In this document: positions 43,360 through 54,132 of the stretch, one piece after another
Numbering within the stretch: the stretch's first letter is position 1
Layout of the letters: each line of letters begins with the position of its first letter
Source: Lasiodiplodia sp. COLG20
Lineage: Eukaryota > Ascomycota > Dothideomycetes > Botryosphaeriales > Botryosphaeriaceae
Length of the DNA stretch: 64,000 bases
NCBI GenBank assembly: GCA_009801085.1
Contig: VNWV01000027.1
Coordinates: forward strand, 1 to 64,000
Direction of reading: 5' to 3'
Notes under the pieces: generated by a model
Told to the model about the DNA's origin: nothing
The model's input: only the letters and a program-made list of their open reading frames with translations
Database searches by the model: none
Made by a program: the position numbers and the translations under genes

Positions 43360-44861
43360 AAGCACCACAACGCGTGGAGAAGCATCTTGCGGTCTAGGAC
43401 GGTAGGATAGTGAAATAGATAAGAAGAAATGCTTGGCTGTATACCCCCTAATAGACGGATCGGATCAAAAGACATTACCAGACCCAAAGCGGGAAACTTC
43501 AACCGCTAATGCTGCGAGTGTGGCTCGTTGTTTTTGTATTCCCATGCACTAATAAAACCCAACACGACTTGTCCCGCGTGATAATCAGAGGATTGATTTC
43601 TGGGAGGTTACTTCTTAGTGTCCCATGCCTGTGTGAATGGGAGGCTTACTAGTCATTTACCACGTGCACACGTGAAGGCGCAGTAGTTCCAGGCAGACTG
43701 CGGTTCGGAAGCGTTAATCTACCACTCATTTGCCGCCATGCGCGCCATCAAATGCTAAGCGGCGCATGGCGCACCTCGCAGCTCACTGATTAATATCCCT
43801 ATCTGCGGCCTTTTTCTTCCCACACACCACACTAGTGTTTTGGAGGTGGAGAGCGGTAAGTTGTGAGGCGGGGTGAAGACCGATTCGGTGGGGCTGGGAT
43901 GCCGTTCCCTGCAGTGGTTGGCAGGGGGGAAGAGGGAGGGGGGCAAAAAGAACCAGATTGCCCCGAGGGCCTGATTATCGGGTTCTCGACCTCCATTCAC
44001 ATCGGTGGCATTGGTTTACGTGGATGCCTCAGGCGGTGCTGGTGCAGATCTTGTTACCAGTTTGGACGGACGCCGCTCGGCCCGTACGTAACTCATGCAC
44101 CTAATCTACCTTCTTTCCCTCATGCAAGAATAATGCTGTTACCTTGCGCACGCCATTTGCCGGCCCGTCAATGAGACGCTCGATCTCGTGATGTTCCGAG
44201 AGCCCCCCACCTCGCCCCGCCAGCCGCTAGACTTACACGCACGGCGAAATAACAGGCAGCACCGCGAAACCAAGCCCTTTGTAGGTAAATGTTATCAACG
44301 GCCCTTGGTCGTCCCAGAGACGCCAAAACGCTATCGTCGCATCCTATTTCATCCAAATTACCGAAAGTAAATCGAGAGAGGACCACCGCTGGGAAAGACA
44401 TGAATTGCAAAGGACGAAAAGGAGAACCACTAGGACCGATGCCGTGGGGGCATTCGTTGTAGAAGGAACTCTGGCTGGTGGAATCGAAGTGTCGTCTATA
44501 TACCGGGTCCGTACATAAGAATATTTACATGACTCTCAAGAATGCTGTCGCAGCAGAATTCTTCGTCTCCCGTGTCCCAAATAAACGCCATCTGAAAGGA
44601 ATCCTGGGTAGTAGATCGGTCATCAACATTGCGCCGGCCGTGATCATAAGGTCGTGGATCTCGTGGTTGCACAAAAGTTCTCATCGAGTCTTGCCATCGT
44701 CACTGCAAGTAGCAGACGAGCGTCGCCGAGAATTCTCCAAACCACGAGCAGCAGATCAAACATCTGCTCCAGAACGCTTGCCGGTAAAGTTTTATAAAGA
44801 AATACAATGTCTGAAGAAAGACATGAGGCTGTTAGGAAGGAGATGGTGGTAATGATTGACT
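43360..44861. other. 1.5-kb convergent intergenic region
   Basis: This lies between two converging genes, so no promoter is required here. It contains an overlapping pair of CACGTG palindromes (43661-43666 and 43669-43674) and open frames without recognisable content. I see no RNA gene or repeat. An unrecognised small gene cannot be excluded. Confidence 0.4.
43661..43674. promoter_or_regulatory. Paired CACGTG E-box motifs
   Basis: CACGTGCACACGTG gives two E-box hexamers two bases apart. The motif is a classic bHLH binding site. No start codon of a modelled gene lies downstream on either side, so its relevance is unclear. Confidence 0.35.
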
Positions 44862-47800
44862 TTAGGTCTGGTCGTACAGCGCCGTGATGAAGCGACCGAC
44901 CAGACGGGATGTAAAGTTACCCTGCGAATCCGAAGGTATTTGCTTTTGTTGGTGAAGATAGACATCTGGGTCGGTCCGCATTAGCCATCAGCCACGGACG
45001 GTGCGTCGGCTAGACTTACAGTTGTTGCTCACAAGCTTCCTAACATTCTCAGCAAACACGGCGCAGTTGCGCTCGAGTTTGCCCGCCCAGTACGCTCCAT
45101 CGCGATGCACAATCGGATTCTCGCTCTTGCTGCTGCGGCGCATGAAGAGCGCCATGACAAACGAGAACTTGACGTCGATAGCCTCACAGGCTCGCCGGGC
45201 GCCCTCCCGAGCGTGCCGTTCGTCCATGCCCTCGGAGACCGTCTTGTGGTCCATGACGAGTTGAATAGTCTTTTGGGTATCTTCATGCACCATGGCCAGG
45301 CCGAGCATTGCACAGAAGGCGGCTGTCCACTTTGCAGGCGGCCACTGGGTCGATTTCTTGAGCATCTGCTGCAGACGCTTGTACACCTCGTGCATGGTCG
45401 TCTTGTGTAGTCCACAAAAGAGATACTTAAGCTGCCTGTTGACCACCCGGGGTGAGCAGAATGGACCATACTCCGACGCCGAGCGACGATCGAAACGGAG
45501 GCGAGGAAGAACTTGAGCGCGGTTCGCTTCTTCGAGAACGAGCGTGTGGCCCATTATATAAGTGACAACAATGAGGCGACGGACCTCGTGGAGGAGTAAC
45601 TTCTGTACGGCAGTCAGCATCTGAAAAGCATGCGAGAAACATTGTCGCAGCACGACTGACCTCGTCTTTCGACTCCGGTTTGAGATCACGGATAAAATCC
45701 AGAAGACGGAGCTGGAAGTCGTACTCGTCATCGGAACAATACATCTGGGCGAAGGCGTGGAAATGGTGCTCAACGATCTCGTCGAGATATTTTGAGTAGC
45801 GCTTGATATCTTCCTGCTCGATTTGCATCATGCCCAGCGGTGGCGAAGGCTTTTCGCGCCGTTGAGATAAGCCGGTCTTGTGGTCCTTGAAATATTGAAA
45901 TTGCCGGGCTGACTCGTGGGTTTGAGGGATGAACTCGTAAGCCTCGCAGACCATGGCCGGCAGACCGCGCCCCGGGATTAGCTTGAGTTTTATGCGCATG
46001 TTAGTCCAGCCAGTGGTGTGCTTCCCTACAAAGTCCTCGAGTGTTTTTGGCTTGTGTAGATCAGTCAATTGAGCTGCTTGATAGTGTCAGTGTGATCCAC
46101 GAGCCAATGAATTTTGGCATTCTTACAGGGAAGGAAAAACTCCAGCAAATCCCAGAGCGGCGTACGATCGCAGGCAAGCTGCGGGTGAGGGCCGTTGGCC
46201 TTGTTCTTGCGCTTCTCGCACCGGTGGCAGGGGTCACCTGGTCCACACTGATTGGTTATGTCAGCATGTACGCTCAACGGGGAAGGCTCAACCCCATTCT
46301 GCTCACCTTGTCCCTCTGAAGGGCGCAGGACCAGCACGCGCCCACTTCACGCATCGTATTCGCATCTCTCCTCCTGTCCGGGTCCAGATGCGAGCCGAGT
46401 TGCCTGCCACCTGACCTTTGCGCCGCATTCGCTTGTTGAGACAAGTCTCCGCATCCCATCGCCGGAGGGCTTTCTGACGACTGTGGCATGTGCTGCGCGG
46501 GAGATATCATTGACGGACTCTCGCCCCCAAACGGGTTGACAAAGCCGGAGCTCTGGTTCGCAGGCACTAATGCCTCGGCCATGTGCTCCATGGAAAGGCT
46601 CACGGAACTTATCGAAGAGCGGGGGTGCGATTCCGCGGTCGGGGAAATAAGGCTCGCATCCGCAACATAATTGGGAAATGGGTATTGATCGGCAGTTGAG
46701 AAAGCTTGAAGAGGAGACGTATCGACGAAAAGGGGCTGTTGGGACATCATGTCGTTGTTGACGTAGCCGTGGGCAGTGCCGTTTTGGATGGGGAACGACA
46801 CCTCCTGACCGGTCGAAAATGCGGCGGACATGTCCAGCGAGGCGGCTGGGAGGACGGTAGGAGACGGCTCAGGGGAGAGTGAGTGCGAGGTTGACGCAGA
46901 GAGACTCCGTCGGAGCTGCTCCTCGGTGACCGGGGGCATTTGAGTAGGGTTTCCGGCAAGGTAGTAGCCAGGCCCAAAGACGAGGGCGTCGGGCGTCGCC
47001 TCCAAGTTCACCATGTTCCGCAAAGATTCGCTGCTCCAGGGCTGCTGCTGTGGCTGCTGACGCGGCATCTGGGGAAAGGGCTTGGCCATGTCGAGGTCGA
47101 ACTGTGAGGCGGGCGGGAACCTTGAGAGGTCGGTTGTAGGCTGGGCATTGCTCATAACGTGCATGCCGGTTCGAGCAGTAGGAGACGGCGAGAAATCCGG
47201 CTGAGCAGCGCCTGCGCAAGGGTCAACGCGGGGACAGGGCGACATGGACAGGATGCTGCTACCGTGCTGGACGGGGTAATGGAAAGGCTGGGTAGCGAAC
47301 GCAGCATCCTGCTGTTGCTGTTGTTGTTGCTGCTGCTGCTGCTGAACGGGTATCTGGGGCTCATTCTGCATCATGGGGAAAAGGTCGGTAACGCGGTCAT
47401 AAGAGCCGTGCGAGGGGGCGGTTGGACTGTCGAGCGAGGTGATGGAGGACTGGCGCGGGACCATTTCCCAGCTCTGGTCGATGCTCGGGCTGCTCTGGCT
47501 CCACAGGGCGGGGTTCATCTCCAGCATCTGGTCGATGGAGGCATTCATCTCAGGCGGAGTGTGGACCGGCACGGAGGCGGGCGAGTTGGAGGCGCTGTCG
47601 GGCACGTCCGGGGAGATGGGCTGGAAATTGGTCTGGAGGTGGACATTGGAGACGACGCCGTAGGGTTGGGCCTGGACCAGCGGGGTGATGGGGAGGGGCA
47701 GGCCGGTGAGGTGCTGGGGCGGCGGGGAGTAGCCGGAGTTCAAGGAGCTGTTTGGCGACTTGGAGAAGGCTCGGTCGCTGCCGGCGAGCGACGAGAGGAC

Positions 47801-47914
47801 GGTTTGGAAGTCGTTGTCGCCGTCGGGCCAGCTGTCGGGCGACATAGGGCCAAAGATGCCGTCGCCGGCGTCATGCCATGGTCCAGAGGCGGCGGCGGTG
47901 GTGGTGGTGGTCAT
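44862..47914 (-). CDS. Zn2Cys6 transcription factor with mid-protein zinc cluster
   Basis: Five exons: 47914-46307, 46247-46127, 46076-45661, 45620-45020 and 44965-44862. The product is 949 residues. Introns are 59, 50, 40 and 54 bases; the 40-base one is very short but needed to keep frame. Residues 1-520 are Ser/Pro/Gln-rich with a polyQ run (about 190-202). The zinc cluster spans exons 1-2: C527-x2-C530-x6-C537-x5-C543-x2-C546-x15-C562. The order is right, but the last spacing is long for the family (6-8 usual) and the cluster is central rather than N-terminal. The C-terminal half (about 600-949) is helical, typical of fungal regulatory regions. The last exon encodes QIPSDSQGNFTSRLVGRF. 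Target genes are unknown. Its start region faces the SMP-C2 gene. Confidence 0.87.
47294..47343 (-). repeat. PolyQ-coding CAG/CAA repeat
   Basis: On the plus strand this reads ctgctgttgctgttgttgtt and similar triplets. On the minus strand it encodes about 12 consecutive glutamines in the N-terminal half of the Zn2Cys6 protein. Confidence 0.85.
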
Positions 47915-49331
47915 TGTTGGCCCTCGGGCTCAGGGAAACGGAGGACTGGTCGCGCACAACAGCCGGCATCCGCGTAGCTATTAGGCCATTCCCGGGCGGG
48001 GCGCGGGCGGAGGTGCTCTGGCTGGGGCGGTTGCGACAGCGTCGGGATGAGGTCAGAAGGCGCTGGACTGGAAGATTAGGAGAGGATGGAACCCTGTGGA
48101 GGATCTTCGAGCGATGGGCGCGGGTGATAATTGAAACAGGTCAATGCGGGCGCGCGAGGAGGCTGCGGCTCATGGCAGCGAAGGAGCGAGGCCTCGAGGG
48201 CGGCAGGGTTGGTGGTGGGGGCAGGCCAAGCCGCGGAAGGCTAGTGCGCTCACCGGTCCTAACAGCTGCATCCCATACGCAGAAACGCTCCAGCGACACC
48301 ACCCACGCCGGCGCCCCCCCGCCTGGCGAGCCCGCGCGGCGCACTATTTATTAAAGCCGCCGCGCCCGCCGCCTGCTAGTCGCCCGCGCTGCCCTCCGCG
48401 CCCGAAACTCACCGCCGCGGGCAGCGGCCGGCACAAACGCTCGCCGGACTGCGCGCGAGGGCTGCGCGGGCGAGTGGGCGGAGGCAGCGAATCGCAGCGT
48501 GACAGCGCAACAAGCGTGCCTGCCTGCCTGCCCGACCCCGGGGCAGTCAGCGCCGCGCGTGCTGCGGGCGTCTGGGGACCTAGGGCGAATGCCCGTTGCG
48601 CACGCGGCTGCCAGGCGTTGGCTGGCCGCGGCAGTGGGGGAACCTCGACCTCGACCTGGAACCGCTGCTGGGCGCCTGAGCTTCAAGGCCGCGAAACCTG
48701 CGCGCTGATTATTACAGTACCGGGAACCTTCCGCCGGTCCGCGAGGGGGCTCTCTGCGGCTCTAGCGCCGGGCGAGTCTGGCCGTCGCCCAACGCTCATC
48801 CAGACGGTGGAGCCTTGCCCTGGCCGCGGCGAATCGCCTGCCGGTGCGAGCCTGACGCGCGCTGCTGCTGCTGCTGCTGTTGCTGCTGCTGCCGCTGCCG
48901 CTGCCGCTGCCGCCGCTGCCGCTGCTGCGCGCCGTTGGACGCGAGGCTCGACGGGATGCGTGATTGGCGCCGGCTGTCAGCAATCAGTTCGTGCATGTGT
49001 CGAGCGGATGGCGCAAGCGTGTCAGCCAAAATAGGCTGCTGATCATCAAGCCTGGCAGAGAGCTGTCTGGGTGCGACTGCTTCCAGCACCTTCGGGTACG
49101 GCGTGCCGGCCGCAGGGCTGAAACTGGCAGCATACGTCATTCTCAACTACCAGCTGGTCTGCATCACAGCAGGACGACTACTATGCCGTCGCAACCGTCG
49201 CTTGTTGAATCTCCTGCCCATCCGCGTCCTCTTATAGCCAATGCCGACCTTCCGTCCCCGTCCCTGCACTTTGCTCCCGGTGCGTCCCCGTGCTGCGACT
49301 GCGCACCCGCCCACACGATACCGATCCCGTG
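47915..49331. promoter_or_regulatory. 1.4-kb divergent intergenic region
   Basis: This separates the divergent Zn2Cys6 and SMP-C2 genes. It is GC-rich, with a triplet run of ctg/ccg at about 48862-48930. Long open frames through it are low-complexity (Arg/Ala/Pro or polyA/polyR shadows) and look non-coding. A uORF (49183-49332) sits at the right edge. No TATA box seen. Confidence 0.55.
48862..48930. repeat. CTG/CCG triplet repeat, non-coding
   Basis: This is a run of ctg triplets followed by mixed ccg/ctg triplets (ctgctgctgctgctgctg, then ccgctgccgctg). It lies between two divergent genes. It could form a hairpin in a transcript. No supported gene reads through it. Confidence 0.8.
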
Positions 49332-49332
49332 A
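49183..49332 (+). other. uORF overlapping the SMP-C2 start codon (TGATG)
   Basis: An ATG at 49183 opens a 49-codon frame that begins MPSQPSLVESP. It ends with TGA at 49330-49332; the A of this stop is the first base of the main ATG at 49332. Such stop-start overlap can allow termination-reinitiation and may limit translation of the main protein. Whether the transcript includes 49183 is not known. I tried to splice this frame into the main gene and found no donor/acceptor pair that keeps frame. Confidence 0.5.
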
Positions 49333-52300
49333 TGGCCGCTCGCGACGACACCGAGCCGTCTAGACGCGACTACAAGGCCCCGTACACCCCGCACCACCCC
49401 GTTCCCACCATCGGCCGCTACCGCGAGGAGAAAGCCCAACGCGAGGCCCAGCACGCTCCCCCCTCTGGCCAGGATGATCCAACATGGACCGAGCGAGCTG
49501 CAGGTACCGCAAAGGCGTACTGGAGGGGCGAGAAACCCCAGGCCGACGCTGGCTCCTCTGCTCAGCCGTACCCGAGCCAGAACAAGAATCTGATCGAGCT
49601 GGAAGACGATCAGGGTGCCCCCCAGAATCAGGGCCGTGACGAGGAGCCAATGGACCCCGCCCACGACAGCGCCGCTCAGAAAGACGGTGAAGATGGTGGA
49701 GACGTTGCCGAGGACACCTCCGAGGCCACCATGGCAGCGAGGGATGCAAAAGAACGCCGGAAGCAGATGAAAAAGAAGAGCGACGACCCGACCGAGCGGA
49801 CTGTGACTGACCCCGTCACCCACCTGCCCATCACCATCCACGACTTCACCAAGAATGACCTCAAGACTGCCCCTCAAAACGAACCGGCCGCAGGCATCCA
49901 CCGACGTACCGCTACCGGCACCAGTGCCAAGAGCAAGGACGACGACGATCTCCGCGACGAGGCCACTGAAAGCCAGGCCTATCACTCGGGCATGGAAATG
50001 CTCTTCCCGCCGCCAGACTTCGACAACGTACGCGTAGAGCTGACGAGCATCTACAAGACCGCCACCACAGTCGGCCTGTCTCTGGTCGTGGGCCTGACCG
50101 CCGGCTTGCTGACTTTGGCACGGCTCTTCATCCGCTCAGAATTCCGCTTCCTGGTGGCTGCTCCGGTCATTCTGCTCGCGACGCTGGGTGTAGGAGCCGC
50201 GGTCGTATGGGCAGTGCGTGACTGGGTCGACAAGAAGGTTGCTGGTCTGTGGGACGATGAGACTTGGGAGGCCGAGAGGCAGAGGGGAAAGGAGCTGGCA
50301 AAGGCCGAGATGCCCGAGTCGACTCAGTGGCTCAACTCTCTTCTTGCGTCCATCTGGCCATTGGTAAACCCTGATCTTTTCACCAGCCTGGCCGACACTC
50401 TCGAGGTAAGGAACCGCTCCAGCCTCCTCGCACGTGCCGTTTCTGACACGTGACGCGCTTCAGGACGTCATGCAAGCCAGTTTACCCAAAGTAGTGAGAA
50501 TGGTCAGCATCGACGATCTTGGTCAAGGAAGCGAGTCCATCCGTATCTTGGGTGTTCGTTGGCTACCTACTGGCGCTGCCGGCATGTCCGTGTCAAAGAG
50601 TGGGAAGCTAAAAGGCAATGGAGACTCGAAGCACAGCGACCGCACTGTCTCGGGCGAAGGTGAAGCGCAGAGCGTTCAAGGTAATCAAGGTGACGGAGAG
50701 AAGAGCCCGCAGAAGCTGCAGGATGATGAAAATATTGGAGAAGGCATGGAAGCCGAAGAAGGCGATTTCGTCAACGTAGAGATCGCCTTTTCGTACCGCG
50801 CGAGAACCGCTCGTCGTGGCATCCGAGATCGAGCCAAAAACATGCATCTTTACTTGGCCTTTTACCTCCCAGGCAACCTTCGACTGCGTAAGTAATCCGA
50901 GCAGAGACCCCCCTCTCCAAGCTCACGCTGATCCTGGCGGAACAGCTGTCTGGGTCGAGTTGCACGGACTCGTCGGCACTCTGCGCTTGAGACTTCAGCT
51001 TTGCCCAGATCCGCCCTTCTTCAGTCTCTGTACGATGACATTCCTGGGCCAGCCGAAAGTTGCGGTCTCTTGTATACCATTGACGCAGCGCGGACTCAAT
51101 ATCATGGACCTGCCTCTGATATCCAACTTCGTCCAGAGCTCCATAGACGCCGCAATGGCCGAATACGTCGCACCCAAGTCCCTCACGCTCGACTTGAAGG
51201 ACATGCTTATGGGCGATGACTTCAAGAAGGACACGGCTGCTCGTGGAGTCATTGTGGTCCGGATCATCCGCGCTTTTGACTTCAAGGAAGGCGACGCTGG
51301 GTTCCTGTGGAAGAAAGGTTCGACCGACGGCTATGTCTCGGTGGGCTGGGCCAAGTTCAGCAAGCCATTGTGGTCAACGAGGATCATCCAGTCGGAAATG
51401 GAGCCAGCTTGGGACGAAACGGCCTACGTGCTTGTGACCGCGGATGAGTTGAACGTTGAAGAACGCCTGCGTGTCCAGCTGTGGGACTCTGACCGCACGA
51501 CTGCCGACGATGACCTGGGAAGGATCGAACTGGACATCAAGCAGCTAATGCGGTCGCCTGAAAGTCGTGGCAAGATGATGGACAGAGTAGACGGGTTCAA
51601 AGCTCTCACTGCTGGTGAAACCATGCCGGGGCGCTTGGAGTGGAGTGTTGGATACTTTCCAAAAGTCCGTGTGCTCGACTCGCAGCTAGCCCAGCAGGAG
51701 GCAAATCCTGAGATCCGTTCTGTGGACCAGCTGAAGAAGATTGTTGATGAGGAAAGCGAACGAAAACTTCGCGAATCGAAGAAGGACGAGTCCACTGAAC
51801 TCAAGCAACAGAAGGCGCAGGACTTCAAGGTACATCGCTGCTGGTGCCCCCTCCCCCCGCGCCCAGTAGTCCTCACGCTAACGGCAGCTTTAGGAGAGGC
51901 AAGACCAACTGCTCATATCTTCACCCCCAACGCCAGAATACCCGAGCGGAATCCTCTCGATCACCATCCACCAGATTACAGGACTCGAACTCGAGCCCAT
52001 CAATAAGAACAAAGCTAGCAAACACGAGGCAGATAGCGACGAAGAGCAAGAGGGGGATGACCTGCCGAGTTCGTACTGCACCATCATCATTAATCACGGG
52101 AAGGTCTTCCGGACGAGGACGAAGCCCAAAAACTCACAGCCCTTTTTCAACGCCGGCTGTGAGCGCTTCATCCGTGACTGGAGAAATACCGACATCCACA
52201 TTTCAGTGCGGGACTCCAGAGTCCACGAAGATGACGCACTCCTCGGGATGGTGTATTTGCCCCTGAGTAGGGTCTTGGCGAATCGATCCCAGGTCAATGC

Positions 52301-53315
52301 CTTCTTCCCGTTGTCCGGCGGTGTTGGGTACGGGCGCGTTCGTATTTCCATGGTCTTCCGCTCAGTCCATCTGCAAGCGCCACCCAACATGCTTGGCTGG
52401 GACTACGGTACGCTGGAAGTCGTGCCGAGGACGGAATCGACAGACCTTCCCTCGGATTTCAAGAATTTACGCTTGAAGGTCAGAACGAACCTTGGGCGGG
52501 GCAAAATGTACTATTCCACCTCAAGTACCGGTGAAACCCAAACGCAAAGCCCCGGTGGTGTGTGGACGAGCAGGCGCACCAAGCCACTTAAGCTCGCGGT
52601 TCGCAAGCGCTATGCCAGCCCTGCCATTGTTGAATTCAAGAAGCCGAAGTCTGTGCTGGATGGTCTGCAGGCCTACGGCGTCTTTTGGCTCAAGGGAATA
52701 CCGGACAATGAGGAGCAAACCATTACTGTCCCCATCTGGAAAGGTGGTGACATGAAGCATGCGTTAACGTGCTGCGCAGACGAGATACGAGGAGCCACAA
52801 AGGTCGGTACAGTGGCCCTTCGCGTCACGTTCTGGAGTGGTTTGTCCGGCTACCATGTCCCACTAGCTTCCAAAGACCCCAACATTGCGCAGGTCATGGA
52901 GGTGTTGGACACGGCACACGACAACGACGAGATGGATTTTGACATTGGCGATGGTGGCAGCTCAAGCAGCAGCAGCTCTTCGAGCAGCGACGACAGCGAC
53001 GACGAAAGCAGCTATGGCAAGGCCGTAGATGGTGATGTCACGCCCACAACCTCTGCGAGCCGGTGCAGTGGTGAGAGCGCACGTAGCAGCAGATCAGATA
53101 GCCTCAGCAAGAACGGGAAGAGGGGGCTAGCGGCATCGGTCAAGGAGTATAAGAAAAATAGGAAGCACCTACACCGGAAGAATCGCGGCTTGATGCAGTG
53201 GAAAGGACCAAGAACACTGCAATGGATGAAGCACAAGGTTGAGCATGGAGAACAGAGGGTCGAGACTTTGTTCAAGCACCAGGAGCGCGAACCCGGAATC
53301 GAGACTGAGGTCTAA
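49332..53315 (+). CDS. SMP and C2 domain protein, Mug190/tricalbin-like
   Basis: Four exons: 49332-50405, 50464-50887, 50946-51829 and 51894-53315, with introns of 58, 58 and 64 bases. The product is 1,267 residues. An acidic, disordered N-terminus (1-230) is followed by two hydrophobic helices (about 250-275 and 280-305; LSLVVGLTAGLLTLARLF, VAAPVILLATLGVGAAVVW) that probably form a membrane hairpin. Next come an SMP domain (about 335-620, with NSLLASIWPLVNPDLF and VWVELHGLVGTLRLRLQL), a first C2 domain (about 640-790, VIVVRIIRAFDFKEGD, then WDETAYVLV), a second C2 (about 850-1010) and a Ser/Asp-rich, basic tail. SMP proteins move lipids at ER-membrane contact sites. The layout matches S. pombe Mug190 and is related to tricalbins; an exact orthologue is not proven. 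Confidence 0.9.
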
Positions 53316-54132
53316 ACACCGGGGCTTCAACACAGCAAATCCTCTGCCTATAGTACGATGGATGTATTATGACTAGAACAACTACTAGCATGTATTAATT
53401 CTTCTTAGCAGCCCCTCGTTGGCGCAGCCCTTGGGAGAAAATATTCTCAACTATCTCTTTCGTGGGCGTGGTGCCTCCGGCACGTCTTACACTTTCTTCG
53501 GGTCTAGTGCTTACCCAATATTGATCTTAGTAAAGAGTAATCAGCTCTTTAGCTAATATATAAGCTACGATACAGATTTAGGTATCGGAGGTGTGCCCGA
53601 GGACCGCGCCCACGAAAGAGATAAAAGTGGTGAATTGTAATAAGCATCGCCTTTCGAGAGCCTTTGGCCAAAAGAAGACATTAGCCAGTAGACTTTACAA
53701 ATAGCAAACATTTTTTTTTTATTAGCTCCAGGTATTCGGCTATAGGGAGTATTGTTTGGAGCTGGAACTTTTTGCATAGAGTTGAGCAGTAAATTTTAGG
53801 CTCCCACAATCTCGACTCTCCAACCCAGGTGTAAAGTAACCCACGGCCCCCGAGAAACAGCACTTATGATAAACGCGTTCTAGCATTTCTATTAGCATAT
53901 TATCAAGCTGTACCACTGCCGACCTCGTCTTGAAGTCACCTTGTGCTGCGAAAAGCCTAATGAGCACGTTTCTCAGTGGCTGTCGTATTTGCGTACGAAT
54001 GGTAGTGTAAGATAGCTTTTGTGCCTTCTATGCGCCTTCAATGCAACCCCCACGCGAACCACGCAGTATAACCCCCTTTTTTATACCCTCAACTTCCATC
54101 TTCATGATAAACCCCAAATTGCTGTGATCCCT
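53316..54132. other. Convergent intergenic region with small element
   Basis: This lies between the 3' ends of the SMP-C2 gene and the ERJ5-like gene. The 172-base inverted-repeat element at 53452-53623 is inside. Further right are AT-rich DNA, a T10 run (53711-53720) and small minus-strand open frames (53565-53777, 53740-53967) without family resemblance. Confidence 0.5.
53452..53623. mobile_element. 172-bp MITE-like inverted-repeat element
   Basis: It starts TATCTCTTTCGTGGGCG and ends CGCCCACGAAAGAGATA, so the first 17 bases are perfectly inverted at the other end. Weaker pairing continues (gtgcctccggcac versus gtgcccgagg). TA at both ends is the target-site signature of Tc1/mariner-type MITEs. 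There is no coding content. It lies in the convergent intergenic region after the SMP-C2 gene. Confidence 0.7.

Noticed and set aside
47159..47977. 272-codon plus-strand ORF opposite the Zn2Cys6 gene
   Set aside because: It contains a polyL run that is the complement of the polyQ tract, and is otherwise incoherent.
48144..49034. 296-codon plus-strand ORF with polyAla in the divergent intergenic region
   Set aside because: It runs through a CTG/CCG repeat, lacks any domain and has no plausible splice pattern.
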